From CAYXDO01 sp964463485 (GTDB lineage: Bacteria > Myxococcota > Kuafuiibacteriia > Kuafuiibacteriales > Kuafuiibacteriaceae): 33,110 nt of DNA. The DNA lies in contig CAYXDO010000126.1 in the NCBI GenBank assembly GCA_964463485.1, forward strand, positions 1-33,110. The letters are read 5' to 3'. Positions within the stretch are counted from its first letter, which is position 1, and each line of letters starts with the position of its first letter. The notes beneath the pieces were generated by a model that worked only from the letters and a program-made list of their open reading frames with translations, was not told where the DNA came from and made no database searches. Below, piece by piece: positions 23,699 through 31,445 of the stretch. The position numbers were made by a program, and so were the translations under genes.

Positions 23699-24826
23699 AT
23701 GTTTGGCAAGAAGGACAAGGAACGGAGCGCGAGCGTAGAAGACGTGCGAGAAGCGCTCTCCAAGGTCGTTGATCCGATCCTCGAGAAGAACCTCGTGGAG
23801 CTCGGGATGGTGCGGGACGTGTCCGTGGACGACACGCGCGCCCGGATCGTGATCGAGCTGCCCACGCCGGGCTGGGAAGCCAAGGAGCTGCTCGAAACCG
23901 AGATCCGAGCGGCTGTGAAAAAGCGCGCCTCCAAAGTGGAGCTCGAGCTCGGCTTCACTCACCGCGTGTTGCCCGCCCGTCCGGACGCGGTAGGTGGCCA
24001 GAACCTCGTTCCGGAGGCGCAGAACATCATCTTGTGCGCGTCTGGAAAAGGCGGAGTCGGTAAGTCGACGGTGGCTTCGAATCTCGCCACCGCCTTGTCG
24101 CGCATGGGCGCAAACGTGGGGCTCCTCGACGCGGACATTTACGGTCCTTCGATCCCGACGATGTTTGGAACTCACGAGATGCCGGCCATGTCCGCGGATC
24201 AGCGCAAGCTGATTCCGGTGAGCCAGCATGGGTTGAAGCTCATGTCGATCGGCTTCGTGGTGAAGCCCGAGGACGCCATGGTGTGGCGCGGACCCATGCT
24301 GCAGAAGACGTTGCTGCAGTTCATGGGGGACGTGGACTGGGGTCGGCTCGACTATCTCGTCGTGGATCTGCCTCCCGGGACCGGCGACATTCAGCTCACC
24401 CTCGCCCAGAACGTGAAGGTGGCCGGCGCCATCCTGGTGTCGACTCCGCAAGATGTCGCACTCGCGGACGTCACCCGGGGCAAGGCGATGTTCGACAAAG
24501 TGAACATTCCCGTTTTGGGTGTCGTCGAGAACATGGCTTGGTTCGAGTGCCCGAGCTGCAAAGAGAAGCACCACATCTTCGCGAGCGGAGGAGCGTCCAA
24601 GCTCGCGGCCAAGCTTGGCCTGCCCGTGCTCGGCGAGGTCCCCATCGAGATCGCCGTGCGCGAGAGCGGCGATGCCGGCAAGCCCGAGACCATCACACAT
24701 CCGGACAGCCGATCTTCACGAGCGTTTTATTCGATCGCTCGCCGAGTCGCGACGGAGCTCGCGCGCCAGGCGGCGACGGCGGCCAAGTCTCAACAGGCGC
24801 GCGGTCGCTTGCGAATCGTTCAATAG
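23699..24826 (+). CDS. mrp: Mrp/NBP35-family iron-sulfur carrier ATPase (ApbC)
   Basis: This 375-residue P-loop ATPase binds and transfers [4Fe-4S] clusters to target apoproteins. The N-terminal domain (about 13-90) is the DUF59/MIP18-like module with VVDPILEKNLVELGMV. The Mrp core has the deviant Walker A CASGKGGVGKST (113-124), DADIYGPSIPTMFG, VDLPPGTGDIQLTL and the cluster-binding CxxC in WFECPSCKEKHH. The short C-tail is Ala/Gln-rich. The start ATG at 23699 follows a TTG in frame; the ATG is preferred. It is 20 bases upstream of hisS. Supply of Fe-S clusters would matter for the benzoyl-CoA reductase and MtaB, but Mrp is general and not specific to them. Confidence 0.93.
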   Translation: MFGKKDKERSASVEDVREALSKVVDPILEKNLVELGMVRDVSVDDTRARIVIELPTPGWEAKELLETEIRAAVKKRASKVELELGFTHRVLPARPDAVGGQNLVPEAQNIILCASGKGGVGKSTVASNLATALSRMGANVGLLDADIYGPSIPTMFGTHEMPAMSADQRKLIPVSQHGLKLMSIGFVVKPEDAMVWRGPMLQKTLLQFMGDVDWGRLDYLVVDLPPGTGDIQLTLAQNVKVAGAILVSTPQDVALADVTRGKAMFDKVNIPVLGVVENMAWFECPSCKEKHHIFASGGASKLAAKLGLPVLGEVPIEIAVRESGDAGKPETITHPDSRSSRAFYSIARRVATELARQAATAAKSQQARGRLRIVQ

Positions 24827-24846
24827 TCATAGGAAGAGGAGGCCTC

Positions 24847-26232
24847 GTGGCGAAAAAGCAGGAGACCAGACCGGCGAGCGGCACTCGCGATTTTCTGCCC
24901 GACGACGTGGCCAGACGGCAGAGAGTCACTCGAGTGATCGAGCAGGTCTATCGTTCCTATGGGTTCCTCCCTTTGGAAACTCCGTCCTTCGAGCGCCTCG
25001 AGACTCTCCTCGGTAAGTACGGCGATGAAGGTGACCAGCTCGTCTTCAAGATCCTCCATCGCGGTCAGCCGCTCGTTGACGGCATCCGAAACGCTTCGAC
25101 CTACCTAGGGACCGAGGGCGCGATCATTCGCGGTCGGAGCGGCGAGATCGCGCCCGGAGCGGAGCGGCTGCTCGCGGACATGGGCCTTCGGTACGACCTG
25201 ACCGTTCCCCTGGCTCGGGTCGTGGCTGAGTACCAGGGCAAGCTGCCGATGCCCTTCAAACGGTATCAAATTCAGCCGGTGTGGCGGGCGGACTCACCAG
25301 GCAAGGGTCGCTTCCGAGAGTTTTGGCAGTGCGACGTCGACGTCGTCGGATCGAGCTCGGAGGTCGTCGAGATGGAGCTCTGCGCGGCGGTGTCGGAGGT
25401 GCTCGAGCGGCTCGGATTTGCCGAGTTCGAGCTGCTGCTGAATCACCGGCAGCTCCTGCGTGCGATCGTGGCGGTGTCCGGAATTTCGGCGGAGCTCGAG
25501 GGACCGGCCATCGTCGCGATCGACAAGCTCGACAAGGTTCCGGCCGATGCCGTCAAACGTGAGTTATTGGCCAAAGGAGTGCCTGAAACCGCGGCGGACG
25601 CGCTCTTGGGCTTGGTCTTGGAGAGCCCCACACTCGAAGCTCTCGCCAGGCAACTCGATGGTTCGGAGATCGGGAAGGCGGCGATCACGAGTGTGGGCAG
25701 AGTCCTCGAGCTCGGCGCGGCGACTCGCGCCGCCGCTCACCTCAAATTCGAGCCCTCCCTGGCCCGAGGTCTCGGCTACTACACCGGCAACATCTTCGAG
25801 ATAAGAGTGAAGGACCTCGCCGGTTCCTTGGGCGGGGGAGGGCGCTACGACGGGTTGATCGGGACGTTCTCGGGGCGCGACTCGCCAGCGTGCGGATTTT
25901 CGTTGGGGCTCGAACGAATTCTCGTCGTCATGGAAGACCGGAAAATGTTCGGCGATCATGTCGCACCTTTCGACGTGGCGCTCTGCGCGGCCAAGGACCA
26001 AGACCTGGTCCGAGCCGTGAAGTTAGCCGCCGCCTTGAGAGAGAAGGGGCTGTCGGTCGATTTCGCGCCCGGGCCGACCAAGCCGAGCAAGCTCCGAAAG
26101 GCCGCCGACGATCGCAACGCGCCAAACGCCGTCTGGGTCGAGGACGGGAAGATCGGCTTGTGGCAGAAGGCTAGCGGCGCGATCGAGACCGTCGAGGAGC
26201 CTGAGATCCTGACTCGCCTGGGCGGCGGCTGA
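24847..26232 (+). CDS. hisS: Histidyl-tRNA synthetase, eukaryote-like type
   Basis: This 461-residue class II synthetase charges tRNA-His. The GTG start at 24847 has a strong AAGAGGAGG ribosome site. Motif 2 reads PVWRADSPGKGRFREFWQCD, motif 3 ACGFSLGLERIL, and the histidine-binding GLGYYTGNIFEI is present near 315-326. The N-terminal part (GTRDFLPDD, then ETLLGKYGDEGDQLVFKI) and the motif 2 loop ending in FWQCDVDVVG resemble eukaryotic and some alphaproteobacterial HisRS rather than the usual bacterial form. The ending about 360-455 is the anticodon-binding domain. The stop codon lies inside a perfect 7-bp hairpin. It follows mrp in the same direction and is probably cotranscribed. Confidence 0.92.
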   Translation: MAKKQETRPASGTRDFLPDDVARRQRVTRVIEQVYRSYGFLPLETPSFERLETLLGKYGDEGDQLVFKILHRGQPLVDGIRNASTYLGTEGAIIRGRSGEIAPGAERLLADMGLRYDLTVPLARVVAEYQGKLPMPFKRYQIQPVWRADSPGKGRFREFWQCDVDVVGSSSEVVEMELCAAVSEVLERLGFAEFELLLNHRQLLRAIVAVSGISAELEGPAIVAIDKLDKVPADAVKRELLAKGVPETAADALLGLVLESPTLEALARQLDGSEIGKAAITSVGRVLELGAATRAAAHLKFEPSLARGLGYYTGNIFEIRVKDLAGSLGGGGRYDGLIGTFSGRDSPACGFSLGLERILVVMEDRKMFGDHVAPFDVALCAAKDQDLVRAVKLAAALREKGLSVDFAPGPTKPSKLRKAADDRNAPNAVWVEDGKIGLWQKASGAIETVEEPEILTRLGGG

Positions 26233-26239
26233 CCGCCGC
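26222..26239 (+). terminator. Hairpin containing the hisS stop codon
   Basis: GCGGCGG at 26222-26228 pairs perfectly with CCGCCGC at 26233-26239; the 4-base loop CTGA holds the TGA stop. No T-tract follows. It may act as a terminator for hisS, which converges with the threonine aldolase gene 74 bases away, or simply protect the transcript end. Confidence 0.4.
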
Positions 26240-26306
26240 GCTACGAGTCCCAAGATCGAGCACGAAACGGAGCGCTCCTCGTCGCCGTGCGCGATCCGAG
26301 GGCGAC

Positions 26307-27344
26307 CTACCCGAGCGCGGCCCGAAACCTCCGAATCGCCTGCGGCACTGCGTCCACGTCGAGGTCGAGGTGAGTGACGATCCTGAACTCTCGAACGCCC
26401 GTGGCGAACACGAGCACTCCTTGGTCCCTCAGTCGCCGCACATACTCAGCCGCGGTCGGCGCCTCGGGCTCGAGCCCGATGAACGCGATGTTGGTCGGGA
26501 ACCGACCGTTGCCTTCGGCGATGAGTCCCTCGATCCCTCTTAGCCCATCCATCAGGTCGGCCAGCTTGCGATGGTCTTCGGCGAGGCGATCGAGGTTGTT
26601 TTCGAGCGCGTAGAGGCCCGCTGCCGCCAAGATCCCCGCCTGGCGCATGCCGCCCCCCAGCATCTTTCGAATTCGGCGGGCCCGATCGATGAGAGACTTT
26701 CGACCCACGAGCACGCTGCCCGCGGGAGCGCCGAGGCCCTTCGAGAGGCAAACCGAAACGCTGTCTGCGTGATGAGTGAGCTTCGGAAGCGGCACACCGG
26801 TCGCCACGTGTGCGTTCCACAGCCGCGCTCCGTCCATGTGCATTCGCAGGTCGTGGCGGGCGCAGACGTCGGCGAGCTCTCCGAGGCGCTCGAGTGAGTA
26901 GATCGTACCGCCGCCCCGATTCGCGGTGTTCTCGACGATCACGAGCCTGGACCGGCCACAGTGGACGTCGTCCGGCATGATCGCGGCTTCGACGCGGGCC
27001 GCATCGAGCAGGCCCCGGTCGGCGCTGAGCGTGCGGGGCTGTACGCCCGAGATGGCCGACATCCCGCTGCCCTCGTGTCCGTAGGTGTGGCCTTCGACGT
27101 CACAGATCACCTCGTCCCCAGGCTCCGTTTGAGCGCGAACGGCGATCTGGTTGCCCATCGTGCCCGAGGCCACGAACAGCGCCGCCTCCTTGCCCAAGCG
27201 CTCGGCGACGACCTGCTCGAGCAGGTTGACGGTGGGATCCTCGCCGAACACATCGTCTCCCACCTCGGCGTTTGCCATGGCTCGGCGCATGGCCGGTGAG
27301 GGTTTGGTCACAGTGTCGGAGCGAAGATCGATCACGAGGTCCAT
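26307..27344 (-). CDS. ltaE: Low-specificity threonine aldolase
   Basis: This 345-residue PLP enzyme of the beta-eliminating-lyase/aldolase family cleaves threonine or allo-threonine to glycine and acetaldehyde. Seen: IDLRSDTVTKPSPAM near 5-19, VGDDVFGEDPTVN near 27-39, ALFVASGTMGNQ near 54-65, EGHTYGHEG near 86-94, LRMHMDGARLWNA and the PLP-lysine block SVCLSKGLGAPAGSVLVG near 197-214. The length and order match the family. I chose the ATG at 27344 (MDLVIDLRSD); an ATG at 27371 adds nine residues of no known family. It precedes tRNA-Thr on the opposite strand, and no regulatory link is visible. Confidence 0.9.
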   Translation of the reverse strand: MDLVIDLRSDTVTKPSPAMRRAMANAEVGDDVFGEDPTVNLLEQVVAERLGKEAALFVASGTMGNQIAVRAQTEPGDEVICDVEGHTYGHEGSGMSAISGVQPRTLSADRGLLDAARVEAAIMPDDVHCGRSRLVIVENTANRGGGTIYSLERLGELADVCARHDLRMHMDGARLWNAHVATGVPLPKLTHHADSVSVCLSKGLGAPAGSVLVGRKSLIDRARRIRKMLGGGMRQAGILAAAGLYALENNLDRLAEDHRKLADLMDGLRGIEGLIAEGNGRFPTNIAFIGLEPEAPTAAEYVRRLRDQGVLVFATGVREFRIVTHLDLDVDAVPQAIRRFRAALG

Positions 27345-27433
27345 GGGCCCGCTGTACGATCTCCGCCGCACGTCGTCGAGACGTTCACGAAGTCCTTGAC
27401 GCGCGCGCCTCGGAGTGATGGATTCCGCGCCGG

Positions 27434-27509
<76 letters not shown>

Positions 27510-27539
27510 AATTCACCCACAAAACGCGTACCTGAGAGA

Positions 27540-28223
27540 ATGCGGCTCGGCGAGATCGCGGGGCTCCGCTGGAATCAGGTCGATCTCGCCGCCTCGATTG
27601 TGAAGCTCGGTCAGGCTGACACGAAGACGGGTGAGTCACGTCGGGTCCCTTTGTCGGCTGAAGCGGTTGCCGCTCTCCGTGCCTGGCCCCGCGCACTCTC
27701 CTGTGAGATCCTCGGAACCACGACGGCGAACCTTTCGCCGCAGTTCGGTGACTTGGCGCGAAAGCTCGGCATCGAAGACCTGCGATTTCACGACTTCAGG
27801 CACACCGCGGCCACAAACCTCCGAAGGGCCGAGCTCGCCCGGCTCCATCGCGCGCGGGAGGCCGTCGCTGAGTCTGGGCTGCAGGTGTTCGACTCCGAAT
27901 CTCCGACCCTCGCCAACGCGGTCGCACGGATACGACGCCTCGCGTGGGATTCGCCGCTCGATCTCGTCATCGTGGACTACTTTCAACTCATGAAGGGTTC
28001 CGGGGCCAAGGGCCAGACCCGGGAGAACGAGGTCGCCGAAATCAGCCGCGGCATGAAAAGGCTCGCCATGGAAACGAAGACGCATCCTGCGACAGCATCC
28101 CGTGCCCGCCGCGACCGTCGGAGAGAGTACCTCCGGACCCTCGAATTCATCCGCGACAACCCAGCGTCCGAAATCCCGGACGGCTACCTCCGGACCGATC
28201 CGGACGAACAAGGAGACTCATGA
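27540..28223 (+). pseudogene. Chimeric remnant: tyrosine integrase fragment joined in frame to DnaB-type helicase fragment
   Basis: A 227-codon open frame composed of two unrelated pieces. The first (about residues 1-98) matches the tyrosine-recombinase catalytic core: box I MRLGEIAGLRWNQVDL with its Arg and box II LRFHDFRHTAATNL with His-x-x-Arg. The N-terminal part and the catalytic Tyr are missing. The second (from about 100) reads like DnaB-family replicative helicase: GLQVFDSESPTLANAVARI, the Walker B LDLVIVDYFQLM and ENEVAEISRGMKRLAMETK. It ends before the PVIALSQL strand and continues as unrelated sequence. A deletion appears to have fused an integrase and a phage-like helicase. It starts 30 bases after tRNA-Thr. 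Function is unlikely. It overlaps the next small gene (ATGA). Confidence 0.75.
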
Positions 28224-28350
28224 ACGCACGTGAACTCGCCATCCGCGCAGCCGCTCCGAGCGCATCGACATCACGGCACGCGTGGTTCGCGAGGGTCCGC
28301 TCGCCGTGGTCCGCTCGCCGTGGTCGGTGTCGGCGAGGCCGTATGGTTGA
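28220..28350 (+). pseudogene. Small element gene broken by indels
   Basis: An ATG at 28220 has an AAGGAG ribosome site and reads MNARELAIRAA. Coding bias then moves to the frame two bases later (SERIDITARVVREGPLAVV), and a 14-base duplication at 28295-28322 shifts it again. Taking out one repeat copy restores GPLAVVGVGEAVWLSP and a stop at 28356-28358 that overlaps the next gene's GTG. The product is unknown; about 45 residues would have been made. Confidence 0.5.
28295..28322 (+). repeat. 14-base tandem duplication
   Basis: GTCCGCTCGCCGTG occurs twice back to back (28295-28308 and 28309-28322). Fourteen is not a multiple of three, so this duplication shifts the reading frame of the small gene that contains it. 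It looks like a replication-slippage event. Confidence 0.9.
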
Positions 28351-28354
28351 GTCC

Positions 28355-28576
28355 GTGAGCAAGATCGAGTGGACCATCAACGAGGGCTCCGTTGTTGCTG
28401 AGCTCGGCGTCTTGGAGGTCACGCCGAAGGACAATCGCGAGCTCGGGTGGTGGGACTGGATCGTGCTCGACTCCAACGGCGAATCGGTCGCCGAAGGCGT
28501 GTCGTGGCGATCGGGCGAAGAAGCGAAGGCCTGCGCCGAAGCCGTGGCCCGCTTGAGCCTCGCATCGGCATCTTGA
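28355..28576 (+). CDS. Small hypothetical protein in the tRNA-Thr element
   Basis: I do not recognise a family. The gene encodes 73 acidic residues from the GTG at 28355 (reading MSKIEWTINEGSVVAELG and on); an ATG at 28343 adds four residues. GTG is preferred because it would form a GTGA overlap with the reconstructed stop of the preceding small gene. The protein has strand-forming segments and a Trp pair (ELGWWDWIVLD), then a C-terminal helix (EEAKACAEAVARLSLA). It is probably soluble. Its frame is open and has the local codon bias, so it may still be expressed. Confidence 0.55.
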   Translation: MSKIEWTINEGSVVAELGVLEVTPKDNRELGWWDWIVLDSNGESVAEGVSWRSGEEAKACAEAVARLSLASAS

Positions 28577-28607
28577 TCAAAACGTACAGCACGCGCAGGC
28601 TCACTCA

Positions 28608-28868
28608 ATGGCACGCCTGACAACGACCGAGGCCCGCAAGGACTTCTCGAAGGTCCTGAACAAGGCCGGCGTTCGTAAAGAGCGCGTGATCCTCACCCGA
28701 CAAGGCAAGGACCTCGTGGCTATGGTTCCCGTCGAAGACCTTGAGCTTCTCGAAGCACTCGAGGACAGGCTCGACAACGAGCTCGCAGACAAGGCGATCG
28801 CGGAGATGGAAGCGAAGGGCGAAAAGCCGGTGGATCTCGCTACCGTGAAGCGGGAGCTCGGACTCTGA
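28608..28868 (+). CDS. Phd/YefM-family antitoxin
   Basis: This 86-residue protein begins MARLTTTEARKDFSKVLNK and continues RVILTRQGKDLVAMVPVEDLELLEALED, the Phd/YefM N-terminal DNA-binding and dimerisation module. Its acidic helical C-terminus (about 50-86) would wrap the partner toxin. Antitoxins of this type neutralise RelE/ParE/YoeB-like toxins and repress their own operon. The matching toxin gene begins in the stop codon but is frameshifted, so this antitoxin may now be an orphan. The antitoxin itself is complete and in frame. Confidence 0.85.
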   Translation: MARLTTTEARKDFSKVLNKAGVRKERVILTRQGKDLVAMVPVEDLELLEALEDRLDNELADKAIAEMEAKGEKPVDLATVKRELGL

Positions 28869-29120
28869 CCTATCGGGTAGAACTCATCGCGTCTGCGGAG
28901 GAAGTCGCTCAACGCGCTTCCACGGACGATTCAGAAGCGGATCATCGAAAAGCTCGAGGGGCTCGAATCCAACCCGCGCCCTCTCGGCGCCAAGATGCTT
29001 CGGGGAGAGCCACGCTGGCGGGTTCGCGTTGGCGCCTACCGCATCATCTACGAGATTCGCGACAACGAACTCCTCGTGATCGTCGTTCGCATCGGGCACC
29101 GTCGCGACGTCTACGACTAG
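28865..29120 (+). pseudogene. RelE/ParE-type toxin gene, frameshifted
   Basis: Starting at 28865 the frame reads TYRVELIASAEE, the usual beginning of a RelE-family toxin. The homology then continues one base later, from AAG at 28902, as KSLNALPRTIQKRIIEKLEGLESNPRP and on through RWRVRVGAYRIIYEI to RIGHRRDVYD and TAG at 29118-29120. Removing one G from the GGAGGA tract at 28897-28902 restores SAEKSLNALP and a full-length toxin of about 84 residues. The start codon would be CTG overlapping the antitoxin stop, which is unusual and less certain. A sequencing error is the main alternative to a genuine inactivating insertion. Confidence 0.75.
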
Positions 29121-29130
29121 CCTAGCCGCC

Positions 29131-30387
29131 TCAGCTCAAGTGGTCGATGGTCTTGTCGACCGCGAGCAAGAACGCCTGAATCGACTGATCGAGCGCGGGC
29201 CGCGGCGTGTCCTCGATCCTCGTGTGCGAGATGCCCGGGCTGCTTTGCGCGAAGACCATCGCGGTCGGGAGCACGCCGGCCATCTCGGAGGCGTCGTGCA
29301 GGGGACCCGAAGGGATCTCGGGCGCGGTCCCGGTGATTTGTTTGACCGACGAACGGACGAGCTTCATCAGCGTCTCGTCGAAGGGCCGAGGGGTGATATG
29401 GATGAGCGGGCTCCACTCGACCGTCACGTGATGCCTTTTGGCGGCGCCTTTGCTGGCCTGTCGAGCCTCCGCGAGCATCTTCTTCAGCACCTTCGCGTCG
29501 AGCGCGCGCAGGTCGATCGAAATCTCCGTGCTGCCCGGCACCGCCGTCACGAAATTCGGCTCCACCTTCACCACGCCACACGTGGCCACGACTCTGTCCC
29601 GCGGAGCTCGACCGGAGTACCTCACGCTGATGTCCCTGCACGCAATCGCAAACTCGGCGGCGGCAAGGAATGCGTCCCTACGCAAGTGAATGGGTGCGGC
29701 ACCCGAGTGGGCGGCCTGACCCAAGAACTTCAAGTTGTGGCGCTCCACGCCCATCGTGCCCAACACCACCGCGGTGGGTTTTTTCATCGCCTCGAGCACC
29801 GGACCCTGTTCGATGTGGAGCTCGAGGTACGCCTTCGCCTTCACCCCCAAAAAATACTCGCGGGCGCGCCCCATACCCTCGAGCGTCACTCCGTTCTCCA
29901 AGAGCGCGTCCGGAAGCTTCACACCCTGCCGGTCGACCAAGTGCGCGAGCTCCGCCGGGGCGTCGAGAGTCCCCGCGGAGGCCGCTGACCCGGTCAAGCT
30001 GCGCCCAAATCGCGCGCCTTCCTCATCGGCCCAGTCGATGAGTCGGAGCGTCACCGGAGGCTCTCCGAGCGCTCTTCGTCGCCGAAGCACCTCGAGGCCA
30101 GCCAGCACACCCAGGCACCCATCCAGCCACCCTCCGCCAGGCACGGAGTCGAGGTGACTTCCGATCAGCAAGGAGTCGGACGAGCGACCCGGAAGCGTCA
30201 CCCAGAGGTTGGCGCTCCCGTCTCGCTCTGCGGTGAGTCCGAGCTCCCGCTCTACCTTCTCCTCGAACCAACTGCGAGCCTTTCGCCAAACGGGGCCCCA
30301 CGCCACGCGTTGCGCCCCGCGCTCGTCTTGGGTGAGCGTTCGGAGCTCCTCGAGGTCGGCGATCACTCTGGACGAATCGAGCTGCAT
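29131..30387 (-). CDS. M20-family Zn-dependent amidohydrolase (N-carbamoyl-L-amino-acid hydrolase / allantoate amidohydrolase type)
   Basis: This 418-residue metalloenzyme hydrolyses N-carbamoyl amino acids, allantoate or ureidoglycine-like substrates; the family does not fix the substrate. Seen: LLIGSHLDSVPGGGWLDG (metal His and Asp) near 72-89, IDWADEEGARFGRSLTGS (Glu pair) near 112-129, LELHIEQGPVLE (metal His) near 187-198, a dimerisation lid domain in the middle and GPLHDASEMAG (metal His) near 365-375. The ATG at 30387 gives MQLDSSRVIADLEELRTLT, a typical start for this group, and length agrees with the family (about 410). No hydantoinase, transporter or allantoin gene is next to it. 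It stands alone between two decayed regions. Confidence 0.85.
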   Translation of the reverse strand: MQLDSSRVIADLEELRTLTQDERGAQRVAWGPVWRKARSWFEEKVERELGLTAERDGSANLWVTLPGRSSDSLLIGSHLDSVPGGGWLDGCLGVLAGLEVLRRRRALGEPPVTLRLIDWADEEGARFGRSLTGSAASAGTLDAPAELAHLVDRQGVKLPDALLENGVTLEGMGRAREYFLGVKAKAYLELHIEQGPVLEAMKKPTAVVLGTMGVERHNLKFLGQAAHSGAAPIHLRRDAFLAAAEFAIACRDISVRYSGRAPRDRVVATCGVVKVEPNFVTAVPGSTEISIDLRALDAKVLKKMLAEARQASKGAAKRHHVTVEWSPLIHITPRPFDETLMKLVRSSVKQITGTAPEIPSGPLHDASEMAGVLPTAMVFAQSSPGISHTRIEDTPRPALDQSIQAFLLAVDKTIDHLS

Positions 30388-31097
30388 GGCGCGTACGATA
30401 CCAGACCGGGGGCTCCAATACGTCCGGGATGAGTGCCGCCAGGTCCGCAGCCAACCCCGGCCGAAGTCGGACCTCCGCTCGGACGTAAGCTCGGCCCCAC
30501 CTCGAGCTGCTCGCGTCGCGATCCCGATGAGCAACCCCAGTTCGATGTCGCCAAACACCTCCGTCCAGCAGGGTCGATGAAACCGCTCGAGACGCTCCGC
30601 CCGTTCGGCCTCGGCCAGGAGCTCCAACCCAAGCGGGAACGTCCCGGCTGGCGTGCTCGGCCGCGACTACATGGCCCACATGGCGAATGAACACGATCCG
30701 AGGATTTCAGAAGAGTGAGATACAGACAATGAGGGACTCACTCGTAGCCTCTTACGACTCTCTTGATCTCTACCCCCCGTCATTGGCCCCATGCCGCCCG
30801 TTGACGCCGGCGACGTCCCACGAAACTGCACCACGAGGACATGATGCTGGTCCGCGCCGGCCGTTGCTGTCGCCGTTGCCGAGCGGAGTGGCATGAGCGA
30901 GCGGACCCGACCAAAAATTCGGCAACTCATCCGACGCAGACGCTGTTGCACCGAATCGTGTCCGTGCCGGTGAAAGATGGCGGGCTGAGCGGGATCATGA
31001 GTTTGGTTGAAAGCCAAAGTCTACGGTTCACTGTCTGCCGGGCTCTGTCGCTCACCTGACTCGGCGAATTTCCTGGCTCGTCATCGGTCCGCGCGGC
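30388..31097. other. Region without a recognisable gene, possible degraded coding
   Basis: On the minus strand two frames between about 30400 and 30600 show coding-like codon bias in succession (CWTEVFGDIELGLLIGIATRA, then YVRAEVRLRPGLAADLAALIP). This suggests a frameshifted remnant of unknown family. From 30700 to 31097 base composition is less biased and no frame is convincing on either strand. I see no RNA gene or terminal inverted repeats. Confidence 0.35.
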
Positions 31098-31425
31098 GGG
31101 GCTGCCGTCTCGGAGCCTGCGCTCCGCCAAGACCGAGAGCAAGGTATGCTCTCGACTCTGGCCCGGCTCGGGATCCCGGCCGACGAGCCTCAGAAGGAGA
31201 GACACGGCCGCGCTCAACGTGTCGCGCGCTCCGTCGAGGTTGTCGTCCCTGAGCTTCGAGCGGCGCTCGAGCGCGGACAACAGGTGGATCGGCTCTCCGG
31301 CATCACTTCCAGGCGTGAGGATTCGAATGTGGCTCCTGTCTGAAAGGTCCTTCGACTCGGTCTCGGTAATCGACCACTTCGCGAGCTCCGACTTTCTCTT
31401 TTCAGAGGCTGCTTCCACGAGCGGA
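31098..31425 (-). pseudogene. Fragment resembling a HerA/DUF87-type ATPase
   Basis: On the minus strand about 108 codons read like the middle of an ATP-binding protein of the HerA/DUF87 group: ELAKWSITETESKDLSDRSH, then RILTPGSDAGEPIHLLSALERRS, DTLSAAVSLLLRLVGRDPEPG and SREHTLLSVLAERRLRDG. No Walker A or B motif is in the fragment, and both ends break off into sequence without family resemblance. It is a 5'- and 3'-truncated relic. The family call rests on a remembered similarity of the TPGSDAG block. Confidence 0.45.
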
Positions 31426-31445
31426 GGATCGGTCACAGGCTGAGA

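Noticed and set aside
23675..24700. Upstream extension of the argS frame through mrp
   Set aside because: The extension is antisense to the well-supported mrp coding sequence; the real argS start is at 23674.
30409..30420. GGCTCCAAT as a second attachment-site copy of the tRNA-Thr 3' end
   Set aside because: Only about 8 bases match, which is expected by chance in GC-rich DNA, and it lies upstream of an unrelated chromosomal gene.
30667..31017. Minus-strand open frame of 116 codons
   Set aside because: Low-complexity Ala-Thr stretch and no family resemblance; codon bias is not like neighbouring genes.
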